Assembly (NCBI RefSeq): GCF_000012385.1
Contig: NC_007940.1
Span: 558,001-622,000 of the forward strand
DNA length: 64,000 bases
Direction: 5' to 3'
DNA from: Rickettsia bellii RML369-C
GTDB taxonomy: Bacteria > Pseudomonadota > Alphaproteobacteria > Rickettsiales > Rickettsiaceae
In this document: positions 20,813-29,239 of the stretch, in pieces
Numbering within the stretch: position 1 is the stretch's first letter
Layout: each line of letters opens with the position of its first letter
Position numbers and translations under genes: made by a program
The notes under the pieces: generated by a model
What the model was told of the DNA's origin: nothing
Database searches by the model: none
The model's input: only the letters and a program-made list of their open reading frames with translations

Positions 20813-21022
20813 GCAAGGATAGCAGTAATGCTATCCTTGGGTATAGAAGCCCTTGATCACAGATGGTTAGCATCATCCATTTAAAAATGCTCCTCAACTT
20901 TGTCATGGTTGGGGAGATAGTAGCTATGTACAAGGTTTTAAACCTAAAGGCTGTTATAACTGTTCTGTGACGGTTCTTCTAACTCCCCGGCCACCAACGT
21001 TATGCTCTTTGGTGGTTAATTT
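20813..21022 (+). ncRNA. Structured RNA, copy 1 (no family recognised)
   Basis: About 210 nt between a strong promoter and a terminal hairpin. Visible helices: 20815-20823 with 20830-20838 (9 bp); 20890-20898 with 20908-20916; a three-way junction closed by GGGGAG (20911-20916) with CTCCCC (20983-20988) and holding 20917-20924/20950-20957 and 20958-20963/20970-20975; terminal hairpin CCACCAA (20991-20997) with TTGGTGG (21009-21015), followed by TTAATTTG. GGGGAG can pair with either of two partners, so two folds exclude each other. Copy 2 (59210-59430) preserves these helices with different bases. No convincing ORF follows closely; the nearest is the Rpn pseudogene at 21600. It could be a trans-acting RNA or an orphaned leader. 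Confidence 0.7.
20991..21022 (+). terminator. Terminal hairpin of structured RNA copy 1
   Basis: A 7-bp stem CCACCAA/TTGGTGG with an 11-nt loop is followed by TTAATTTG. The U-run is interrupted, so it is a moderate rather than ideal Rho-independent terminator. Copy 2 keeps the same stem but has a TTTTAATT tail. Confidence 0.55.
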
Positions 21023-21068
21023 GAGTAATTTAAACTTTGTACACAGAACCATTAACCGGTATGGTACG

Positions 21069-21156
21069 GCATATTTTATAAAGTTTGATACAAGTGAATT
21101 TACGCTGTGTAGACTTATCTTGAAATTTATCTTGTCTGAAGTTTTATAAAATATGC
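21069..21156. repeat. Segment bounded by 14-bp inverted repeats
   Basis: GCATATTTTATAAA (21069-21082) and its exact reverse complement TTTATAAAATATGC (21143-21156) bracket 60 bp of otherwise unremarkable DNA. This could be a long hairpin or a miniature inserted element. No target duplication was identified. Confidence 0.5.
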
Positions 21157-21253
21157 TTTAATTTTATTTGGAATTAAATAACTTTATCTAAGGTAAACCT
21201 GCTTTTCACCTTAGATGTTCATTATTATCTAAAGTTTTTTGAAAAAGAAGCAC

Positions 21254-21382
21254 ATATACCGCAAATACTTCAAAAGTTGGTAAGTCAAATAAGCGGTGAG
21301 TCTGCGGAACGTAGATAAACTACGTGAGCAAAGACGAATCCCGAAATTTGGCTTGCCAAATCTTGAAGTATTAAAGGTATAC
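21254..21382. repeat. Palindromic element A, uninterrupted copy
   Basis: The element starts ATATACCGCAAATACTTC and ends GAAGTATTAAAGGTATAC; arms of AATACTTCAA.. and ..TTGAAGTATT type pair. It matches 13583-13836 in reverse orientation except that it lacks the 128-bp insert. The rest of 20671-21599 holds the structured RNA and the inverted-repeat segment; from 21383 to 21599 I see only AT-rich sequence. Confidence 0.75.
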
Positions 21383-21599
21383 ATCAATAAGATTAATTAT
21401 TTTCTTTAAACAATTCATATTAGAAATCTTCATAGAACCTAGGAGTATAATCCTTAAATATTGGATTTATTCGGAATATAATTATGATAAGCTAAGATAT
21501 CGTTGCTTATTTGCGACTCACTATTATGAGTTAACTATTATGGATATTTAGTTCAGAAAATGATATAATAAAAATATTAAATAGAATAATAAAAGAGAT

Positions 21600-22452
21600 A
21601 TGTACAAAGTTAATCCAAGAGTAGATTTAGCATTTAAAAAGATCTTCGGAGTGGAGGAGAATAAGGATTTATTAATATCGCTTATTAATTCTATAGTTAG
21701 TGAAAAAGATCAAATTGTAGAAGTAACGCTTCTTAATCCATATAATCCGAAAAATTTTGCAGCAGATAAATTATCTATTCTCGATGTAAAGGCTAAAAGT
21801 GAAGCTGGTAAAATGTTTAATATCGAAATACAGGTGACCGATGAAGCTGATTATGATAAAAGAGCCTTATATTATTGGTCTAAATTATATGCAGAACAAT
21901 TAAAAGCCGGTGATGACTATTCAAAATTAAATAAAACAATAGGTATTCATATACTAAATTTTACTAGATACTGCAAACTATCATAGTGCCTTTGAGTTAA
22001 GAGATAGAGTAACCGGCTTAGTATATTTTGAAGATATAGAGTTACATACAATAGAACTAAATAAATTTACTAATGCTAAAGAAGAGCTAACAGATATAGT
22101 AAAAAAGGTTAAAGATTCTCTTGATATATGGCTAGCTTTTTTAACTCGCCATGATTTATTAAACAAAGATAAGCTGCCAAAAAAACTAGATAATAAAGTT
22201 TTAAAGAAAGCCTTAACGGTACTTGAGGTTATGAATTTTAACGAGGAAGAGCGAAATACTTATGAAGATCGCTTAAAATGGCTTATGATCGAGGCTAATA
22301 CCTTAAAAAAAACAGAAATGAAAAAAGCTGCTGAGATAGCAAAAGAAATGCTAATATATAATGAACCTATAGAAAAAATAATTAAGTATACTAAACTTTC
22401 AACAGAAGAAATAGAAAAGCTGAAAAGAGAAATAGAGGAGTCCAACAAATAA
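21600..22452 (+). pseudogene. Rpn-family nuclease gene, frameshifted
   Basis: The 5' part (21600-21986) encodes an Rpn/PD-(D/E)XK nuclease N-terminus: MYKVNPRVDLAFKKIFG, then SILDVKAKSEAG and FNIEIQV with the expected D and E-x-Q ligands, then YYWSKLYAEQLKAGDDY. At about 21960 the frame shifts. The frame running from 21967 (DTANYHSAFELRDRVTG...) continues to the stop at 22452 and supplies the rest of the family, including a C-terminal KKAAEIAKEML...EIEKLKRE tail. One indel in an A/T-rich stretch explains the break. If restored, the product would have about 284 residues. The gene lies directly downstream (convergent) of cydA. Confidence 0.85.
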
Positions 22453-22464
22453 GTGGTATTTAAA

Positions 22465-22575
22465 AGTATGAATTTTAACGAGGGGAAGAGCGAAACACTT
22501 ATGAAGACCGCTTAAAATGGCTTATGATCGAGGCTAATATCTTAAAAAAAGCAGAAGTGAAAAAAGCTGAAAGTA
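22465..22575 (+). repeat. Partial duplication of the Rpn gene tail
   Basis: This stretch (GTATGAATTTTAACGAGG... GCTGAAAG) repeats 22227-22340 of the preceding Rpn pseudogene with a few mismatches and an extra G, so its frame is broken. It fills the gap between the Rpn stop and the end of cydA. It is a non-functional tandem remnant. Confidence 0.75.
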
Positions 22576-22580
22576 GAAAT

Positions 22581-23942
22581 TTAGAAAGGATTATTTAAGC
22601 CAAGTTTTCCGTATGTTTCTGAATTATCTATGGCTTTTATTCCTTGTTTGATTAGGCGTAATATGTAATACATTCCTGCCCCGAAAACAATCATATATAC
22701 TACTATAAAAGCCATCAAAGAAATAAACACATATTTGCCTAGCACTGGTGATGCCATATCGGCAGTTCTTAAAATATTATAGACAATATAAGGTTGTCTG
22801 CCTACTTCAGTGACAAACCAGCCGGCTAAAACTGCAATAAAGCCTGATGGTGACATTAACATATACCAATATTGAAACCATTTAGCATTATATAATCTTT
22901 TCTTTAAATAAAGATATAATCCGGCGATGCCAGTAAATACCATTAAAAAACCAATCCCGACCATGATACGAAAGCTATAAAATACTGTAGCAACCGGTGG
23001 ACGTTCGTCTCTTGACCATTCTTTTAGTCCTTTTATTTCACCATCCAAGCTATGAGTTAAGATTAAGCTACTAGCATATGGTATCTGGAGAGCATATTTT
23101 GTTTTTTCTTCTTCTTTGTCCGGAAAGCCAATAATATTTAAAGCTGCCCCTTTTTCTGTATCCCAAATTCCTTCCATAGCTGAAACTTTAACAGGCTGAT
23201 ATTTAAGAGTATTTAAGCCATGCTGATCACCAATAAATACTTGAACAGGAGCAACAAATAATGCCATTAATACTGCCATAAAAAGCATAATTTTAGCATG
23301 TTCTTTATAGCGGTTATTTAGTAAATAAAAACTTCCTACACCGCCAATAACAAACGAAGTGGTTAGATAAGCTGCCGTAAGCATGTGAAGAAAACGATAT
23401 GGGAAAGAAGGATTGAAGATAATCTCAAGCCAATTTAAAGGATAAAAAAGCCCATCATCCCTAATTTCAAAGCTGGTAGGGGTGTGCATCCAGCTAATAG
23501 CTGAAAGTATCCAAAAAGCTGAAATAACAGTGCCAATAGCAACTATTAAAGTAGAAATAAAATGTACTTTTTTGCTGACTTTATTAAAGCCAAATAACAT
23601 GATGCCGAGAAAGGAGGATTCTAAAAAGAAAGCGGTAAAAACTTCAAAGCCGAGTAATGGACCAAGTACGTTGCCGACCTTATCAGAAAAATTTGACCAA
23701 TTAGTACCAAATTGATAGGACATTACGACGCCAGAAACTACGCCCATACCGAAAGTAACTGCAAAAATCTTTACCCAGAATTTATATATTTCCTGGTAAA
23801 CAGTTTTTCCTGTTTTTAACCATAACCCCTCAATGACTGCCAGAAAGCTTGCAAGACCTATAGTAAATGCGGGAAATATGATATGAAAGCTTATGGTAAA
23901 AGCAAACTGAATTCTTGATAATAATACTTGATCAAATTCCAT
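22581..23942 (-). CDS. cydA: Cytochrome bd-type quinol oxidase subunit I
   Basis: Haem-bearing subunit of the bd-type quinol oxidase in the inner membrane, 453 residues with about nine hydrophobic segments. H20 in FHIIFPAFTIG is the expected haem ligand. The short quinol loop includes GDQHGLNTLKYQPVKVSAMEG, and GWFVTEVGRQPY is the family signature. The protein is shorter than the E. coli enzyme (522), as in the short-Q-loop type. The expected cydB does not follow: the 3' neighbour is the convergent Rpn remnant. The start ATG at 23942 is preceded by the DUF2671 gene on the same strand. Confidence 0.94.
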   Translation of the reverse strand: MEFDQVLLSRIQFAFTISFHIIFPAFTIGLASFLAVIEGLWLKTGKTVYQEIYKFWVKIFAVTFGMGVVSGVVMSYQFGTNWSNFSDKVGNVLGPLLGFEVFTAFFLESSFLGIMLFGFNKVSKKVHFISTLIVAIGTVISAFWILSAISWMHTPTSFEIRDDGLFYPLNWLEIIFNPSFPYRFLHMLTAAYLTTSFVIGGVGSFYLLNNRYKEHAKIMLFMAVLMALFVAPVQVFIGDQHGLNTLKYQPVKVSAMEGIWDTEKGAALNIIGFPDKEEEKTKYALQIPYASSLILTHSLDGEIKGLKEWSRDERPPVATVFYSFRIMVGIGFLMVFTGIAGLYLYLKKRLYNAKWFQYWYMLMSPSGFIAVLAGWFVTEVGRQPYIVYNILRTADMASPVLGKYVFISLMAFIVVYMIVFGAGMYYILRLIKQGIKAIDNSETYGKLGLNNPF

Positions 23943-23985
23943 ATATTACAAAACCATAACTAATAAATTTCTGTATTTGATTTAA

Positions 23986-24258
23986 TTAGCCGCCTTTGCT
24001 ATTATCAAATTCTATCTGATTAGTTTTAACAAATTTTCCTTTTTCGGAGTTCCAATTATAATGAACATTTACTATTCTTATTTCTGTAACATTAACATCA
24101 CCGTTTGGCAATTGCGTAACATCATATCCTTTACGGATAGAATCAGTAATTAACAGGCTTGCTTGGCAAATATATTTTACATCGAAGAATGGAGAATTAT
24201 CATCTTTCATGTCTTTTTGTTCTTCTAAAAAATTATTAGATAATTCTTTTTCTTGCAT
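23986..24258 (-). CDS. DUF2671-type rickettsial protein
   Basis: Small soluble protein of 90 residues (MQEKELSNNFLEEQKD...), with a central beta-rich part DVNVTEIRIVNVHYNWNSEKG. It resembles the DUF2671 family confined to Rickettsiales, whose function is unknown. It lies 43 bp upstream of cydA on the same strand, so the two may share a transcript. No signal peptide or metal-binding motif is visible. Confidence 0.65.
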   Translation of the reverse strand: MQEKELSNNFLEEQKDMKDDNSPFFDVKYICQASLLITDSIRKGYDVTQLPNGDVNVTEIRIVNVHYNWNSEKGKFVKTNQIEFDNSKGG

Positions 24259-24410
24259 TTCTCAATGATTTTGAGTTTATTTTCTGATTTTTGTAACACT
24301 ATTTAATACAAGAAGCAAGACTTTTCAATATATTTAATAGTTTTAGATATATTTTTACAAAAAAATTAAGTTAAATACACTGCTTTCTTAAAATATGAGG
24401 TAACATTATA

Positions 24411-26180
24411 GTGATAAAATATCCTACTTTATCCAAATCGACGCTTAGTTTAGGTATTTATTTTTTAAAATTCGATAAAGTTAAAATTCTCTTATTAACT
24501 GCTAGTTGTATCATATTTGGTATGATTCCGGCAGTTGATAGTATATTATTGCAAAAGATTATCGATTTAATTGAGTCATTTAGTGACGATAATGCACATA
24601 ATCTTTTATCTTCAATGATTTATTGGGCAGTATTTTACGCTCTTTGGTGGGAGGGAATTAATATCGCTTACCGCTCATACGATTATTTATATTTAAAAAC
24701 CATGCCGGTTATTAAAGGAAAGATATTAAATGAGCTTTATAATTATACCCAGTATCACAGCCATAAATTCTTTCAAGACAATCTAGCAGGGCATATTAGC
24801 AATAGAATTACTGAGACTGCTATATCATTTGAAATGATAATTTCGATATTTGGTGAGAAAATTCTCCGCAAGCTAGCAATTATTGCTTTTGCACTAGTTG
24901 CTTTATATTCGGTACATTATATTTTTGCCACCATATTTATTATATGGATTACAGTTTTCTTAGGGCTTAGCGTTTTATTTTCAGGTAACATTAATAGATA
25001 TTCGCTAAATTATGCACGAAGCCAATCGCTTGTTGTTGGTAGTATTGTTGATGCAATCAGCAATATCAATGCTGTTAGAATGTTCACCTCCCATAAATTC
25101 GAGCGTCAACATTTAGAAACAAGGGTAGAAAATGCTGTAGCTGATGAGCAAACTATGCAGTTTTTTATGTTCAAACTTCGTTACGCTCTTGGTACTTCTT
25201 GCTCGATAATGATTTTTGTCATGATTTACTACCTCTCAACACTTCGTAGTGAGCTAGCTATAACCATAGGTGATTGTGTGCTAGTGTTAACCTTGTGCAT
25301 AAACGTATCGGATAATATTTGGGATTTAACCCAAGAAATCGGTGATATGTTTGAACAGGTGGGAGCATTTAATCAAGGTCTATCGCTAATGGGACCACAT
25401 ATTATAACCGATATAGAAAACGCCTCTCCTTTAGATATAAAAGATGGCATTATTGAATTTAAAAATGTTACATTTAATTACCATCATAATAATAACTTAT
25501 TCCGTAATAAATCAGTATTAATTCCGAGTAAGCAGAAAGTAGGATTAGTTGGGTTTTCTGGATCAGGTAAAACAACTTTCATTAGCTTAATTACCAGATT
25601 ACATGACATCGAAGATGGCATGATTTTAATTGATGGTCAAAATATCAAAAATGTAACGCAAGATTCTTTAAGAAAAGCTATTAGCCTTATCCCGCAAGAG
25701 CCGATACTTTTCCATCGTACTATTTTAGAAAATATTAGATATGGTCGTAAAGAAGCATCATTTGAAGAGGTAGTTGAAGCAGCAAAAGCCGCTCATATAC
25801 ATGAGGTGATTAGTAAGTTACCTGAAGGGTATGATACTATGTGTGGTGAGCGAGGTAACAACCTCTCAGGTGGTCAGCGTCAGAGAGTTATTATAGCAAG
25901 GGCTATCTTAAAAAATGCACCTATCCTAATTCTTGATGAAGCAACAAGTAGCCTAGATAGTGAAACAGAAAGCTTAATTCAAGAATCAATGGAATATTTA
26001 ATGCAAAATAAAACTGTGATAGTTATTGCTCATAGATTATCGACTCTGCTTAATATGGATAGGATTTTAGTTTTTGATAAAGGTAGTATCACTGAAGATG
26101 GTAGCCACTCAGAGCTGTTAAAAAATAGTAAGCTTTATCAAAAATTATGGAATTCACAAGTAAAAGGCTTAATAACCTAG
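24411..26180 (+). CDS. ABC transporter, fused permease-ATPase (MsbA-like)
   Basis: Half-size ABC exporter of 589 residues: six membrane helices in about residues 15-310, then a nucleotide-binding domain. Walker A is GFSGSGKT, the Q-loop SLIPQEPILFH, the signature LSGGQRQR, Walker B ILILDEATSSLD and the switch histidine IAHRL. It probably works as a homodimer in the inner membrane, exporting a lipid, peptide or drug; the substrate cannot be read from the sequence. The start is GTG at 24411; the leading MIKYPTLSKSTLSLG is a short cytoplasmic segment. It reads divergently from the DUF2671 gene. Confidence 0.93.
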   Translation: MIKYPTLSKSTLSLGIYFLKFDKVKILLLTASCIIFGMIPAVDSILLQKIIDLIESFSDDNAHNLLSSMIYWAVFYALWWEGINIAYRSYDYLYLKTMPVIKGKILNELYNYTQYHSHKFFQDNLAGHISNRITETAISFEMIISIFGEKILRKLAIIAFALVALYSVHYIFATIFIIWITVFLGLSVLFSGNINRYSLNYARSQSLVVGSIVDAISNINAVRMFTSHKFERQHLETRVENAVADEQTMQFFMFKLRYALGTSCSIMIFVMIYYLSTLRSELAITIGDCVLVLTLCINVSDNIWDLTQEIGDMFEQVGAFNQGLSLMGPHIITDIENASPLDIKDGIIEFKNVTFNYHHNNNLFRNKSVLIPSKQKVGLVGFSGSGKTTFISLITRLHDIEDGMILIDGQNIKNVTQDSLRKAISLIPQEPILFHRTILENIRYGRKEASFEEVVEAAKAAHIHEVISKLPEGYDTMCGERGNNLSGGQRQRVIIARAILKNAPILILDEATSSLDSETESLIQESMEYLMQNKTVIVIAHRLSTLLNMDRILVFDKGSITEDGSHSELLKNSKLYQKLWNSQVKGLIT

Positions 26181-26222
26181 ATTTATGGGTAATGAATTTT
26201 TTTTGGTATTAAGCGTACTAAA

Positions 26223-26484
26223 TCGTCATGAGTTCGGTAAATGAAATGAGCATGGCAATCTTATGAAACAGTATGATACTCCTGAGATTGCCACGCTCAC
26301 TCGCAAGGCATTGTTGTGTAGATCGAAAAAAGTGATCGGTGTTATACCGTGGCGGCATTGTTGCTTGGATCATTTTCCCCTGTCATCCCGTGATTTATTC
26401 ACGGGATCCAGCTAAAAAATACTAATAAAATTAGTATTTTTTATTATTTTCTGGATGCCGTGGTCAAGCAACTAGATGACACCG
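26223..26484. repeat. Two adjoining palindromic repeats
   Basis: A degenerate GTCATTGCGAGGA-type copy lies at 26223-26310 (GGCAATCTTATGA...GATTGCCACGCTCACTCGC). It is followed by a complete GTCATCCCG...GATGAC element at 26382-26480 whose centre AAAAAATACTAATAAA/TTAGTATTTTTT also pairs. The 374-bp gap between the ABC transporter and the M16 peptidase gene is filled by these; no gene is seen. Confidence 0.7.
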
Positions 26485-26554
26485 AGGGCGTTTTCCGATC
26501 TACGTAACAATGCCCACTCGCAATGGCGTATTTGGTATTTACGTAACAAAATCA

Positions 26555-27793
26555 CTAAAACCCGCTTAGGTTATTAGGACCAATAACAGCAGATGTAGCA
26601 GAGCTACTAAATATTCGGTTTGCTGTTTGTATAATATCCGCAGCTTTTATATTCATGATAATTTCCATAATCTCTTCAGGTGAGATATATTTACCAAAAA
26701 CAGCATAATTTTTGCCTATCTCTTCTGATTTATAAGCTACTTTTTCCTGAGCCATTTGCAAATTACTGCGGATTTGTGTTCTAGCTCTTTCGATCTCTTC
26801 TTGTTTTACTTGCTCTGCCATTCTCTTTATTTCGTTCTTCAGCTCTGCGGCTAATAGCTCTAATTTATCATGTGCCGTACTTGCATAAATAGTAAATACT
26901 CCGCTATCAAAATATGGGCTATTATAACTACCTACTGCATATGCAAGCCCTAATTTTTCACGAATATGTTGGAATAATCTTGAAGACATCCCACCGCCAA
27001 ATATTATAGCAAGTAGCTGAGTTTGATAAAGCCTTTCTAAATTAATGTAAGATGTTCCTTCAAAGCCTAATATTAAAGTAGTTTGCTCTAAATCTTTATT
27101 TATAAAGCTATGACCGCCTATATATTTTGCAGGTGAAAAATTACTTTTCTCTCCTTGTGTTAAAGAAGAAAATAAACGTTCTGCTTCTTTTACTATTTCT
27201 TCATGGTCAACATTACCTGCAATCGATAAATAAAAGTTCTCAGCATTATAATGTTTACCTGTAAACTTTAAGAAATGATCCCTATTAAAAGTCTCAATAG
27301 TTTTGCTTGTTCCAAGTATCGGTTTACCAAGTGGCTGATCTTTAAACACACTATTATAAAACTTTTCATATACTAAATCATCAGGATTATCTTGAGCATG
27401 TGCTATTTCTTGCAAAATTACCTGATACTCCTTTGCTATTTCTTCTTCAGCAAAAGCAGAATTTTGTACTATATCAGCAATTATTGCTAGTGCTTTATTA
27501 CAATTTTCAGATAACACTCTTGAATAATATACTGTCTTTTCATGACCGGTATAAGCATTAAAATGCCCCCCTATAGAATCAAACTCTTCAGCTATTTGTT
27601 TTGCTGTTCTGGTTTTAGTACCTTTAAAAGCCATATGTTCAAGAAAATGTGCTATTCCTTCTTCTCCCGGATTTTCATAACGGCTACCAACTTTGGCTAT
27701 CAAATTTATTGCCACCGAATTAACATAAGGCATATTATATGTTAAAATCGTTAAACCATTCTTTAATTTACTAACGTTAAAATTTTCTTTCAT
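26555..27793 (-). CDS. M16-family zinc peptidase (processing-peptidase type)
   Basis: Pitrilysin-family metallopeptidase of 412 residues, similar to the mitochondrial processing peptidase beta subunit. The inverted zinc motif HFLEH is at 49-53 (H49, H53 ligands; E52 catalytic). The third ligand is a glutamate in the helix [22 protein letters not shown]. The C-terminal domain begins near [11 protein letters not shown]. The frame is open 25 codons further upstream (to 27868), but that part reads through a palindromic repeat, so the ATG at 27793 ([13 protein letters not shown]) is chosen. It lies 25 bp after the GT2 gene and is probably co-transcribed with it. Confidence 0.92.
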   Translation of the reverse strand: MKENFNVSKLKNGLTILTYNMPYVNSVAINLIAKVGSRYENPGEEGIAHFLEHMAFKGTKTRTAKQIAEEFDSIGGHFNAYTGHEKTVYYSRVLSENCNKALAIIADIVQNSAFAEEEIAKEYQVILQEIAHAQDNPDDLVYEKFYNSVFKDQPLGKPILGTSKTIETFNRDHFLKFTGKHYNAENFYLSIAGNVDHEEIVKEAERLFSSLTQGEKSNFSPAKYIGGHSFINKDLEQTTLILGFEGTSYINLERLYQTQLLAIIFGGGMSSRLFQHIREKLGLAYAVGSYNSPYFDSGVFTIYASTAHDKLELLAAELKNEIKRMAEQVKQEEIERARTQIRSNLQMAQEKVAYKSEEIGKNYAVFGKYISPEEIMEIIMNIKAADIIQTANRIFSSSATSAVIGPNNLSGF

Positions 27794-27818
27794 AATTACT
27801 TCTTTATTTTCTAAATTG

Positions 27819-28703
27819 TCATACAATATTGTCATCCCGTGGCTTGTCCACGGGATCTTGTATAACAAACTGTGTCTTGAGATCCTGCGATCGAGTTGCG
27901 GGATTACATTGCAGTGATAACTCTCTCAACTTCGCAAGCCGTAAAAATCTTGCAAAAGCAAAAATCATTGAATCTACAAAACCATCAAAGCCGAATACAA
28001 AATATCTTCTAATAAAAAATGCTTTGAAAAACCACCATATCATTTCGGTTGCTATCCGAATATTTGACGGCTTTTTACCTTGCTTAATTAAATCCTTTGC
28101 TTGCTCACCGGAATAAAAATTTGCTTTAGCTACTAGCTGCTCGATCGAAGTACCTGAATAGTGATAAGCAGCTTCATTTAATGTATAGATTTTATTTGCA
28201 AAATCAACATCCTTATTAAATACTACCGAATCATGAGTGGTGCTATTTATAGTATTTGCAAAACTAGCAAATTTTTTATTATACAATCTAGTGCATTTAT
28301 TATAAGGGGCAAAAATTCTAGGGCGTGTATCATTACGATGCATTATTAAAAGCTTTATTTGATAAGCCAAATAACGATCTTGATTTTGAGAGGCAAAGAT
28401 GTATTCTATTTCGTCTTGCAACTCTTTAGAAAGTTCTTCATCAGCATCAATATTAAGAATCCAATCATTTTTACATATAGTTTCAGCAAAAGATTTCTGC
28501 CCTACATAACCAAGCCATGGCTTAACTACTACCTTAGCTCCCAAGCTTTCAGCTATTATTACCGTCTTATCAGTACTTTCGCTATCTACAACTATCACCT
28601 CATCAGCAATATTTTTTACGCTATTTATAGCCCGCTCTATCCTTGCAGCTTCATTCTTAGTAATAATAAAAGCTGAGATTTTTTTAGTTAATAATTCACT
28701 CAT
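27819..28703 (-). CDS. GT2 glycosyltransferase, WaaE/KdtX-like
   Basis: Family 2 glycosyltransferase of 294 residues, resembling LPS-core enzymes of the WaaE/KdtX group. It opens with [20 protein letters not shown] and continues [13 protein letters not shown]; the metal-binding D-x-D is at 86-88 in NIDADEEL. A hydrophobic, aromatic stretch ([18 protein letters not shown]) may bind the membrane. The last about 28 residues ([13 protein letters not shown]...) come from a palindromic repeat, so the original C-terminus was replaced or extended. The start is two bases after the yoeB stop on the same strand. Acceptor unknown. Confidence 0.86.
   Translation of the reverse strand: MSELLTKKISAFIITKNEAARIERAINSVKNIADEVIVVDSESTDKTVIIAESLGAKVVVKPWLGYVGQKSFAETICKNDWILNIDADEELSKELQDEIEYIFASQNQDRYLAYQIKLLIMHRNDTRPRIFAPYNKCTRLYNKKFASFANTINSTTHDSVVFNKDVDFANKIYTLNEAAYHYSGTSIEQLVAKANFYSGEQAKDLIKQGKKPSNIRIATEMIWWFFKAFFIRRYFVFGFDGFVDSMIFAFARFLRLAKLRELSLQCNPATRSQDLKTQFVIQDPVDKPRDDNIV
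27831..27907. repeat. Palindromic repeat overlapping the end of a GT2 gene
   Basis: The element starts GTCATCCCGTGGCTTGTCCA and ends TCGAGTTGCGGGATTAC. It is a GTCATCCCG-type element that lies inside the 3' end of the GT2 gene (27819-28703) and just upstream of the M16 start. It supplies about residues 266-291 of the glycosyltransferase. Confidence 0.75.
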
Positions 28704-28705
28704 AT

Positions 28706-28966
28706 TTACTCATAATGTGTCCACATACGAAAAACCTTTACAATTTTCTCTTCTTTGTAAACTTCGTAAACTAATCTATGCTGAATGTTAATTCTTCTTG
28801 AATAGCAACCACTTAGGTCACCGATGAGTTTCTCATATGGAGGGTAAGCTTTCCAGGGATCAGTACTGATTATATTTAATAATAGTTCTACATTATTCTT
28901 TAAACCAGCTCGTGCTATTTTTTTAGCATCTTTCTGTGCTTGTTTAGTGTAACTAATTACATACAT
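28706..28966 (-). CDS. yoeB: Txe/YoeB-family mRNA interferase toxin
   Basis: Type II toxin of 86 residues with RelE fold, expected to cleave mRNA at the ribosome. Visible family features are YTKQAQKDAKKIARAGL, the conserved P-x-E-K-L (PPYEKLIGDLSGCYSRRI), the catalytic QHRLVYEV and the C-terminal MWTHYE, which parallels the YoeB RYHY end. It follows the antitoxin by 10 bp. All key residues seem present (E, R, H, Y), so it may be active. Confidence 0.92.
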   Translation of the reverse strand: MYVISYTKQAQKDAKKIARAGLKNNVELLLNIISTDPWKAYPPYEKLIGDLSGCYSRRINIQHRLVYEVYKEEKIVKVFRMWTHYE

Positions 28967-28976
28967 TTATAAAAAA

Positions 28977-29219
28977 TTACCAATCTAGTTTATCGCTACA
29001 CTTTTCTATTGGTTCTTTTCGTCCTTCAACTATAGACTTATGCATATTTGGAATAGATAGTAAATATAAAGTTTCTTCCATATTACGATAATCTTCTTCT
29101 GAAATTAATACTACCTTGCTTTTCCTACCTTTAATATAAATAGGTTTATGTACTTCGGAAACATAATTCATAAGCTCATAAAGTTTATTTTTTGCTTCAC
29201 TTGTATTAAATACTTCCAT
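28977..29219 (-). CDS. yefM: Phd/YefM-family antitoxin
   Basis: Antitoxin of 80 residues paired with the downstream yoeB. The N-terminal DNA-binding fold is visible as MEVFNTSEAKNKLYELMNYV followed by KPIYIKGRKSKVVLISEEDYRNMEETLYLL, which is the standard YefM pattern. The C-terminal tail should wrap around the toxin. It starts 20 bp after the rpoH stop on the same strand and probably represses its own promoter together with YoeB, though read-through from rpoH is likely. Confidence 0.92.
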   Translation of the reverse strand: MEVFNTSEAKNKLYELMNYVSEVHKPIYIKGRKSKVVLISEEDYRNMEETLYLLSIPNMHKSIVEGRKEPIEKCSDKLDW

Positions 29220-29239
29220 TATGTTTTCCTATTAAAAAT

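Noticed and set aside
20813..21022. Structured RNA as 6S, tmRNA, RNase P or SRP RNA
   Set aside because: None of the hallmark sequences of these RNAs that I know are present, and two copies with a terminator and adjacent ORF do not fit them; a covariance search would settle it.
20967..21149. Plus-strand ORF of 60 codons inside structured RNA copy 1
   Set aside because: It runs through the conserved hairpins and terminator, has no ribosome-binding site, and copy 2 does not preserve the frame.
27794..27868. 25-codon N-terminal extension of the M16 peptidase
   Set aside because: It is read from a palindromic repeat; the ATG at 27793 gives the normal family start.
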